Shown one piece after another: positions 45,913 through 53,400 of a stretch of DNA of 64,000 bases; the first letter of the stretch is position 1, and every line of letters starts with the position of its first letter. The stretch covers positions 2,790,001-2,854,000 of the forward strand of contig NZ_OY762974.1 in NCBI RefSeq assembly GCF_963667135.1, read 5' to 3'. The notes under the pieces were generated by a model. It did no database searches, was not told where the DNA came from, and saw only the letters and a program-made list of their open reading frames with translations. Source of the DNA: an uncultured Macellibacteroides sp. (lineage in GTDB: Bacteria; Bacteroidota; Bacteroidia; Bacteroidales; Tannerellaceae). Made by a program: the position numbers and the translations under genes.

Positions 45913-45985
45913 GGTGGTTGTAGTTCAGTGGTAGAGCACCTGATTGTGGTTCAGGGTGTCGCGGGTTCGAATCCCGTCTTCCACC
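45913..45985 (+). tRNA. tRNA-His (GTG)
   Basis: The D arm (AGTTCAGTGGTAGAGC), anticodon loop TTGTGGT with anticodon GTG, and T arm (GCGGG TTCGAAT CCCGT) are normal. G at 45913 can serve as the extra G(-1) opposite the discriminator C at 45985. The acceptor 5' strand GTGGTTG and 3' strand CTTCCAC pair at five positions but leave two U-U contacts in the middle. CCA is not encoded. It marks the border between core genes and the accessory region. Confidence 0.9.
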
Positions 45986-45997
45986 CAGTGCAAAGTG

Positions 45998-46031
45998 AAG
46001 AGTCTGAAACTTAGTTTCAGACTCTTTTTTG
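45998..46031 (+). terminator. Terminator of tRNA-His
   Basis: AAGAGTCTGAAAC pairs perfectly with GTTTCAGACTCTT around a 3-base loop and runs into six T. Confidence 0.85.
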
Positions 46032-46079
46032 TTTGTACATGATTATGAAAACATACAAAACGAATTAATGTCGTTTTAA

Positions 46080-46180
46080 TCTGTCACCTGTCACCAAAGG
46101 CGTCAGAACCCTTTGCTGGTCAGGGTTGGGCGGGTGAGAGATTCCAGGTGACAGATGCAAAAGATCTGTCACCTGTCACC
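46080..46180. repeat. CTGTCAC repeats with a 12-bp hairpin
   Basis: CTGTCACCTGTCACC occurs at 46081-46095 and again at 46166-46180. An inverted copy, CAGGTGACAGAT (46145-46156), pairs with ATCTGTCACCTG (46164-46175) around the loop GCAAAAG. It lies just after the HU-like gene's 3' end. Similar GTGACAG tandem repeats accompany HU-like genes in other Bacteroidales genomes, from memory. Confidence 0.7.
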
Positions 46181-46188
46181 TTTTTATT

Positions 46189-46785
46189 TTAGGCACGCAG
46201 CATGTATAGCACATTCTTTCCGGAGCCCAGTTTCTCTACCTTCTCTGCTTCAATAAGCAGATGCAGGTCCTGCAAAGCGAGGTAGCGCGAACACTGATTC
46301 ACGCGCATACAATCGGTGCTGTTGGCCGTGCGATGGTCCTTAAGGTAAGCAAGAATACGTAGTAACCGCTCTTCGCCGGTATATTCCTTCTTCTTTTCGG
46401 CAGGCACACGTTCCAGCTTCATTGATCTTAAGGTCGCTTTCATTTTTTGCGAGCAACGGAAATTTACACTTTTAAAGTGAACCGACTCGGACCGGATCTG
46501 CTTGTCGCTGGTAATATCTTTGGGGCAACCCAGCGAAACCGAGTAACTCCCCAGTCCCTCCAGATTTATATTCTCTCCATTTTTGAGGCGACTGCCCACT
46601 ACCTGGGTAAAACTAGCCAGCAATCCTTTGATATCGCCCAGCGAAAACGACGACATCGTGGAAATTTCGGCAGCCAGGTCATCGATGGTCGCCGTACGTG
46701 AAGGCACAATACGCGCATGCAAGGCAGTAACGCCGTTCTTTGCAGCAGCAGGAGGATTCTCAATCAACTTATATTTAGCACTCAT
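46189..46785 (-). CDS. HU/IHF-like DNA-binding protein with C-terminal winged-helix extension
   Basis: Residues 1-130 of this 198-residue protein match the Bacteroidetes HU-like group: MSAKYKLIENPPAAAKNG, then LAAEISTMSSFSLGDIKGLLASFTQVVGSRL and INLEGLGSYSVSL, then the DNA-binding arm region. The extra C-terminal part (EERLLRILAYLKDHRTANSTD, YLALQDLHLLIEAEKVEKLG) looks like a winged helix. Such proteins are often found beside VirE/DUF3987 or amidase genes in accessory regions; neither is present here. A structural or regulatory role on nearby repeats is possible. Confidence 0.8.
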   Translation of the reverse strand: MSAKYKLIENPPAAAKNGVTALHARIVPSRTATIDDLAAEISTMSSFSLGDIKGLLASFTQVVGSRLKNGENINLEGLGSYSVSLGCPKDITSDKQIRSESVHFKSVNFRCSQKMKATLRSMKLERVPAEKKKEYTGEERLLRILAYLKDHRTANSTDCMRVNQCSRYLALQDLHLLIEAEKVEKLGSGKNVLYMLRA

Positions 46786-46837
46786 TAAACGATAAAGTAT
46801 TAGAAAGTATTAAGTAAACTAACGCAAAGACTTAAAG

Positions 46838-46961
46838 CAAGTATTCGTTTGCCAATTGACAAACGCAAAGTCAACATATGGATACCTTGCGTTTGCGATA
46901 TGTTAAACGCAAGGTATCCATATCGCAAACGGAAAGTATCCAATTGTCAAACGAATACTTG
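46838..46961. repeat. Large nested inverted repeat (124 bp)
   Basis: The outer arms, 46838-46858 and 46941-46961, pair over 20 of 21 positions (CAAGTATTCGTTTG plus CAATTG with one mismatch between). Inside them 46876-46894 pairs perfectly with 46905-46923 over 19 bp, leaving a 10-base loop (GCGATATGTT). The single strand could fold as one long interrupted hairpin, the duplex as a cruciform. It lies upstream of the HU-like gene. Confidence 0.85.
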
Positions 46962-47123
46962 TTCGTAGGCAAAGATATAAAAGTATATGGTGAAAATGCT
47001 ACTTTACAGGATATAAATGGCAAAAGACTCCATTCTTTTTTCGGAATCCGTCGGTTAGTTTCTTCTGTTTTGGGAAGTACTTTATGTACTCCTTTTTATA
47101 TTCTTATATTATATATAATGATA

Positions 47124-47155
47124 GAGCGTTAGGTTTGCGTCAGGTTTGCGTTAGG
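47124..47155. repeat. 32-bp direct repeat, copy 1
   Basis: This copy begins GAGCGTTAGG and continues with TTTGCGTCAGG and TTTGCGTTAGG. It matches 47201-47232 at 30 of 32 positions. Each copy contains two tandem TTTGCGT(C/T)AGG units of 11 bp. Confidence 0.8.
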
Positions 47156-47200
47156 GTTGTGTAACGGAATCTCTCAAAAGCCTTACGGGTGCAGGGTTCT

Positions 47201-47232
47201 GAGCGTTCAGTTTGCGTCAGGTTTGCGTTAGG
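47201..47232. repeat. 32-bp direct repeat, copy 2
   Basis: This copy begins GAGCGTTCAG and otherwise equals the copy 77 bases upstream. The GCAAACG/CGTTTGC words also appear in the nested hairpin at 46838-46961, so the repeats may belong to one recognition system. Confidence 0.8.
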
Positions 47233-47301
47233 CTAATTTTTCAGTATATTTATTGACCCTTTCGATAAGAAAAACACTTACTTTTAATCAATTGATATGT
47301 C

Positions 47302-47331
47302 TTGTATTGTTAAAAATAATAGTTATATTTG
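47302..47331 (+). promoter_or_regulatory. Promoter upstream of vsr
   Basis: TTG at 47302-47304 and TATATTTG at 47324-47331 with a 19-base spacer fully match the Bacteroidetes promoter. The leader to the vsr ATG would be about 185 bases. Confidence 0.6.
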
Positions 47332-47476
47332 AGGACAGAAAGTGAAAATTGGATTCCAAGCTCTCATTTTTGTTAGAACTCAAAGAAAAAACCACAAGGT
47401 AGTTTATTTGTGACTGACGGGGCTTTGTTGTCTTTGGAAGCGATTGAGTAGTTTTTTTTTAATGAGCTTTTATTAA

Positions 47477-47484
47477 TACATTTG
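47477..47484 (+). promoter_or_regulatory. Second -7 element, proximal to vsr
   Basis: TACATTTG matches the -7 consensus exactly and lies 38 bases before the ATG at 47523. No good -33 element is visible. Confidence 0.4.
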
Positions 47485-47522
47485 TACTTCAAATTTTGAG
47501 AATTTGTGACAATGACTAAGAA

Positions 47523-47930
47523 ATGACTGATGTCCACGACAAAGTAACGCGTAGCTATAACATGAGTCGAATAAGAAACAAAAATACCAAACCGGAAATT
47601 CTTGTTCGGAAATTCTTATTTGCAAATGGATTTAGATACAGAATAAATGACAAAAGACTGCCGGGAAAGCCGGATATTGTTTTGCCAAAATATAAAACAG
47701 TCATTTTTGTAAATGGCTGCTTCTGGCATGGACACGAAAACTGTAAATACTATAAACTACCGGCAACACGTACCGAGTGGTGGAAAGAAAAGATAGAAGG
47801 AAATATAAAAAACGATTTAAAAACGCACACAATCCTGACAGAAGCTGGTTACAAGGTAATTGTGATTTGGGAGTGTGAAATAAAGAATAAGACTGTTTAC
47901 AGTAGAATAATTGATGAAATCAGAAACTAA
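47523..47930 (+). CDS. vsr: Very short patch repair endonuclease Vsr
   Basis: The 135-residue protein is a complete Vsr: VTRSYNMSRIRNKNTKPEILVRKFLF at the start, LPGKPDIVLPKYKTVIFVNGCFWHGH near residues 60-85 with the catalytic Asp and the zinc-site Cys/His, and VIVIWECEI near the end. It nicks next to T-G mismatches that arise when 5-methylcytosine deaminates. Its end overlaps the start of the cytosine methyltransferase gene by 17 bases, so the two are coupled. Confidence 0.95.
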   Translation: MTDVHDKVTRSYNMSRIRNKNTKPEILVRKFLFANGFRYRINDKRLPGKPDIVLPKYKTVIFVNGCFWHGHENCKYYKLPATRTEWWKEKIEGNIKNDLKTHTILTEAGYKVIVIWECEIKNKTVYSRIIDEIRN

Positions 47931-49184
47931 AAAAATACGGTTTATAGATCTGTTTGCGGGAGCAGGTGGTCTCAGCGAGGGATTTATCCGTCAGGGTTTT
48001 GAGCCTATTGCACATGTTGAAATAGATGGTGCAGCATGTAATACTTTACGTACACGCACCGCCTACCATTATCTAAAAGAAGAAAACCAGGTTGAAAAGT
48101 ATACAGATTACCTGGAAGGCAAAATAAAAAGGTCAACTCTTTATGATTTTTTACCTGATAATCTCAGAAAATCAGTTATTCATTCTGCTATTGGAGAAGA
48201 TAATAATGAGAAAATATTTAAGCAGATTGATGAAATTATCGGGAATCAAAAAGTTGATCTAATCATTGGAGGTCCGCCTTGTCAGGCGTACTCGTTAATT
48301 AACAGGCAGTCAATAAATAGAAAAGAAATTGAAGATCAACGGAATTTTCTGTATATACAATATGGAGAGTTCCTGAAAAGGTATCAACCGGATTATTTTG
48401 TATTCGAAAATGTAATTGGGCTGTACTCTGCCAAAGATAAAGAAGGCATTCGCTATCTGGATAAACTAATTCAACTTTATAGGGAAATCGGTTATGAAAC
48501 TGAATATAAAACCCTTAATGCGGCTGATTATGGTGTTCTTCAACAAAGACGAAGAGTGATTCTTATAGGGAAAAAGGGTGCTGATAAAGCTTTTTATCCC
48601 AATTTTGAAAAGCAAGCAAATACATTTAATGTTGATGAAATCTTTAAAGGACTTCCAAAGTTACAGGCAGGTGAAGGTAAAATGGGTGTAACCCCTTATA
48701 TCGCTGGAGAAGTATCAGAATATCTATTACAAAAGAAGATTACTAATGGCCTTGACTTTACAACCTTACATATAGCACGTCCTCAAAATGAACAAGACAA
48801 GGAAATATACCGTATAGCTATTAATAAATGGCTGGATAAAGGTGAGCGACTTAACTATAACGATTTGGAAGGTCGCTTAAAAACTCATAAAAACAGGCAT
48901 TCTTTTGTTGACCGATTTAAAGTCGTAGCACCCAACCTTAGTGCTTCGCAAACAGTGGTAGCGCATATTGCAAAAGATGGACACTATTATATCCACCCTG
49001 ACATAGAACAAAATCGCTCCCTTTCGATACGGAGGCAGCTCGCTTACAGTCATTTCCGGATGATTTTTATTTTGAAGGAGAATCAGAAAAACCAAGCAGA
49101 ACAGCTGCATTTAAACAAATCGGTAACGCTGTACCAGTTGTTTTAGCAGAGAAAATTGCATTAGAAATAAAAAAACTATATTAA
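47914..49184 (+). pseudogene. DNA cytosine-5 methyltransferase with a -1 frameshift
   Basis: The ATG at 47914 starts a frame with motif I (FIDLFAGAGGLSEGF), motif IV (GGPPCQAYS), motif VI (FVFENVIGL) and motif VIII (QQRRRVILIG). After LSIR, at base 49031-49033 (CGGAGG), the reading frame is lost and stops at 49146. The next frame continues exactly as expected for the family: [11 protein letters not shown], then [19 protein letters not shown], to the TAA at 49182-49184. One inserted G (CGGGAGG) would restore 423 residues. The shift removes motif IX's end and motif X. The predicted product of the broken gene is 410 residues with a wrong tail and is probably inactive. Confidence 0.85.
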
Positions 49185-49196
49185 TATATTGACGAT

Positions 49197-50417
49197 ATGT
49201 GGGACAGAACAACATTAAATGCATTGATACCTATCAGCAATTTCATTGCTGATAATTCTGTTCAAAACATGACGAAATTAATTGAGTATATAAAAATGTA
49301 TGACTTAACTGATTCAGAAATAGTTATACTTACAAAAGGACTAGCTGAATCTGGAACTACATTAATGCTACAAGAGAATAGTTTGTGTGATATCCCTTCA
49401 ACAGGAGGTCTATCATCTTTGTCTACATTGCTCTGTCCGATATATTTAAAATTACTTGGGAATAAAGTCCTGAAGCTAGGAGTGCCCGGAAGACCTGCTG
49501 GAGGAATTGATGTGTTAAGCCAAATTGAAGGATATAGAATTAATCCAGTATATTTTGAAATACAAAGTTGGTTGGCAAAAAGCAATTATGTTCATTTTAT
49601 AGCAAATGAAGAATTTACACCTGCAGACTCTAAGCTTTTTCATTTCAGAAAACAGATTAATGCTTTAGATATCCCTGCGCTTGTGATTTCATCATTATTA
49701 TCAAAAAAAATAGCTGTTGGTTTAAAAAATGTTGGTCTCGATGTTAGAGTGGCCGAATATGGTAATTTCGGGACAAATTTTGAAGATGCAAGAAGGAATA
49801 GTGAGAGGTTTAATAGAATTGCATCATTGCTTGGAATTTCTTCTAAATGTTTTATTACTAATGGCATGGTACCTCAACAACCTTTTATCGGTAGAGGTGA
49901 GTCTCTTCTTGCATTAAAGAATATATTCGAAAATAAAGATAATGAATATTTAAGAAACCACTCAACTCTATGTCTTAAAATGTCATTAGCAATTAGTTTA
50001 AATAAAAAAATTGATTTTACAAAAGAAGATGTAAAAAATGCCTTTTTCGAGAATATAGAAGTACAAGGTGGAAGTATAAAATCTTTTAATGATATAGTTC
50101 AAAAAACAGAAAATGGACATACTCAAGTAATTCTATCGACTAAAAGTGGTTTTTTATCTATTAACTTGTTAAAAATCAGAGATACTATTGTGGAAATTCA
50201 AAATTCTGTTCATACTAGTAAGTATTCTGATCCGTGTGGAGTTATACTAATGAGAATGTCAAATCAATATGTTGATAGAGGTGAAGTGATCTGCACATTA
50301 AGGTGTGAGAATTCATTTATGAAAAAGTTTAAACAAAATATAGAAGCAGCTTTTAGCATTTCTGAAAATACAAATTCAATAGGAAATTTAGAAATTGTCA
50401 CTTATGGAAAAATATAG
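49197..50417 (+). CDS. Divergent thymidine/pyrimidine-nucleoside phosphorylase-like protein
   Basis: The 406-residue protein follows the DeoA/Pdp family layout: a helical N-terminal domain with DLTDSEIVILTKGLAESG, the phosphate-site segment DIPSTGG (65-71), and VLKLGVPGRPAGGIDVLSQI, EFTPADSKLFHFRKQI, PALVISSLLSKKIAVGLKNV and LDVRVAEYGNF. A PYNP_C-like end has YVDRGEVICTL. The base-site residues (Arg of FRK, Ser and Lys of SSLLSKK) are kept. The phosphate-site Lys-His of the DKHSTGG motif is replaced by Ile-Pro, and the GHTGGT motif by RPAGGI. It lies 12 bases after the methyltransferase stop and overlaps the next gene by 14. It is not in a nucleoside salvage operon. Confidence 0.75.
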   Translation: MWDRTTLNALIPISNFIADNSVQNMTKLIEYIKMYDLTDSEIVILTKGLAESGTTLMLQENSLCDIPSTGGLSSLSTLLCPIYLKLLGNKVLKLGVPGRPAGGIDVLSQIEGYRINPVYFEIQSWLAKSNYVHFIANEEFTPADSKLFHFRKQINALDIPALVISSLLSKKIAVGLKNVGLDVRVAEYGNFGTNFEDARRNSERFNRIASLLGISSKCFITNGMVPQQPFIGRGESLLALKNIFENKDNEYLRNHSTLCLKMSLAISLNKKIDFTKEDVKNAFFENIEVQGGSIKSFNDIVQKTENGHTQVILSTKSGFLSINLLKIRDTIVEIQNSVHTSKYSDPCGVILMRMSNQYVDRGEVICTLRCENSFMKKFKQNIEAAFSISENTNSIGNLEIVTYGKI

Positions 50418-53400
50418 TTGTTTTAATTGCCCAAGTAAAGATTATTCATATAAAGAATTGAATGATAAATGTCCATTATGTAAATTACAATATGGCTTTC
50501 CACTTGAATTCCATCCAGATAGCATAAGGAATATTAAGATAATAAAACCTTTAGCCCGAGGATTTTATGGTGCAACATTCATTGGAGAAATCGCTCCATT
50601 TGGTAGTCTGAAAATAAAAAAAGCGATTAAAATAATACCTGTAGAATTGTACAAGTTACACAATAAAAATTTTACAGAAGAATGTGAAAATCATTTAGAG
50701 CTTTCACAAAACTCAAATCATTTTGTCAAAATAGATACAAGTATTTATTATGAGAGTATTCCCATTACTTTCACAAATTCAGTAACAATAAGTTGTCATG
50801 TCGTTGGATTAGAATATTTAGAAGGGCTTACATTAAAAGATTATTTATCTCAAGATAGAAATATACCTGCTAGAACGATAGCTCAAATATCAATAGATTT
50901 AATAACTCTTTTACAAGAATTGAGATCAAATAAGAAGTATCATAACGATTTACATCCTGGAAACATTATTGTTGAAGAATTGCCAGCTACAAGAATACGT
51001 TATGGTGAAATCGATGAGAATATTAGGGTTGTAGCAATTGATTTAGGATCATTAGATCAAAAAACAAAAAGTAATGATGAAAGTAATCGTGTTGGAGATT
51101 TACATTGGGTTGCTCAATGTCTAAATTTACTAAGTAGAAAAATAACAGACAATCTGGATAAATATGAAGAAAAGGATTGGAGACTTGCGTTTCTTTTGGA
51201 AGAGAAATCAGATTTCTTAAAACCAGAAGTTATTTATCAAAAGCAGATAACTTACACAGATCTTATAGGTCAAATAAAAGATACCTTTTATCAACAAAAC
51301 AGCCCATGGCGGCACGAATTGAAACTAAAAAGTTTTGATGATGCTGTAAATGCTCAGTCATTAAGCCCATGGTATGTTTCTTCATTATTTGTAGATAAAG
51401 ACAATGCATGGACAAAAAGTATAAGTATCAAAGGTCCTCAAGTTATTACAGGAATGCGTGGATGTGGAAAAACAATGTTATTAAGAGCATTGGAATTTCA
51501 TGCAAGATTAATGCCTCAAAATCTTGATGAAGAATCCAATGTCAATGCAATAATTGAAAGATTAAAGAGTGATTCGGAGAGATACGTTGGGTTATATATT
51601 TCTTGTGTAAAGCTATTAGATTTTAACGTTTCTCAAGATACCGATAACAACGAAATATTTGAACCTTATTCTAAATTATTAATAGGATATGCAATACAAG
51701 CCTTATATTCAATACGACATCTTAAAGAATTACAAGCAGATATTGTTAGAAAAGACTATTTTGTACCAATAGCTAATACTTTATCAACATTAATAAATAA
51801 TGGACAAGATCTAGTAAATGTAACAAGTGATTATGATCTTGAAAATAAATTAAAAAGGTATTTAAATTCACTCAGTGATGGACAATCAACCTACAAAATA
51901 ACAATTCATCCAAAAATTACTTTTCCACAATTGGCAGATGCAATAAAAAAATCATCTGATATTTTTGCCCAATCAAATATTTACTTCCTTCTAGATGACG
52001 TATCTACGAGATATCTGAACGATAAAAATATTATTAAGCTAATTTCTGAATTGTTGTTTCAAGACGAAATTTGTGCTTTTAAATTTACAACTGAAGCTCA
52101 AACACTTGAAATGGTTATTATGGCTCCAGGGAGTACTTCTCAAGCAAAAATAGGTCGCGACTATTCTATTTTTGATTTAGGGGCAGAGGTTAATAGAATA
52201 ATTCATGAGGATCATCACGAAGGTCAACGGTTTATTGAAGATATTTTATTAAAAAGAGCAAAATACTATCCTCTTCATCCTAAGAATATAAAACCTTCTA
52301 GAATATTAGGCGATGAGAAACTTATTACAATTGCAGAAAATATTGTAAAAGAAGAAAAAGGTTCTTTAAAAAAAGAACTATATCATGGAATTTCAGCATT
52401 GACAGCCGTGTGTGTTGGTGATTTAGGGGATGTTATAACATTATATGAATTTATATTACGAAGATCTTCTGATCTTGACCAATACCCAATCGACGCAAAA
52501 ATTCAAAATGCTTGTTATTTGGAGTTATGTAATAGTCGTTTATACGATCTTAATCGAAGAAATACGAATTATATGGACTTCGTTGAATCTTTTGCTGAAG
52601 CGTCACATCATTTATTAATCCAATCTGCTATAAGAAGAGCTAGAGGAGAAAGCGATCGCTTAAGACAATATACATCTATATTTATAAATATTACAACTGG
52701 GAATAAGGAGGAACAATATAAAAAGGTTAGGCAACTTATAGATGCTGGTATTTTTAATTTGCAAGGAGGTCCTGAAGCATCGAGAACAAATCGTCAAGGC
52801 TTAAAACCACAACAGCAATTTAAACTAGTATTTAGAAAATTGTATGGAGTGAACAAACACATGGGACTTTCTAGCTCTGATAGATTTGAATTATCTGGGG
52901 AATCATTGGAAAACTGGTTATACAATCCCAAAAACGGCAAGAGTATTTTAATTAAAAATTTAAATCCAATACCAGACGAAGATATCGGTAGAATCTTGGC
53001 TGAAACGAACTTTATTGATCGTGAAAGTAAAGAAATTAATGAAGCACAACAAAGTATTATATTTGAAGACAAGTTATGTGAGAATACAATTTTGGATTAT
53101 GATTATTCATATATTTTAGATAGGTTGCCAAGTGTTACTAAACTTGATTCAGAATTATATAAAGATACAATTATCGATATTGCAATTATTGGATTAGGAT
53201 TTGAAGAAGCAACATTACATTCTGCAAAAAAAATAAAAAAACTGAATCCACAAAAAGTCATTTTTGTACGATTTAAAGAAGTTGGATTCTCAAATGAAAT
53301 ACTAAAGGTGTTTGAAAAATTTGAATCACAGCAAATAATTATTATCGATGTAGATGATTTTGATAATGTTTTAAATTTACTGGATGATAAAACTGTATTG

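Larger units (their letters stand above)
46796..47522. other. Repeat-rich non-coding region between the HU-like gene and vsr
   Basis: These 727 bases hold the nested inverted repeat, two near-identical 32-bp direct repeats and two candidate promoters for vsr. A rightward reading frame at 46878-47132 starts inside the hairpin and is probably not a gene. I see nothing else in the stretch. Confidence 0.6.

Noticed and set aside
46878-47132. 84-codon rightward frame between the HU-like gene and vsr
   Set aside because: It begins inside the nested inverted repeat, has no plausible promoter or family, and ends in low-complexity hydrophobic codons; chance in an AT-rich region explains it.
49197-50417. 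Ordinary thymidine phosphorylase (deoA)
   Set aside because: The phosphate-site residues are substituted and no nucleoside-salvage genes are nearby, so I did not assign the gene symbol or activity.
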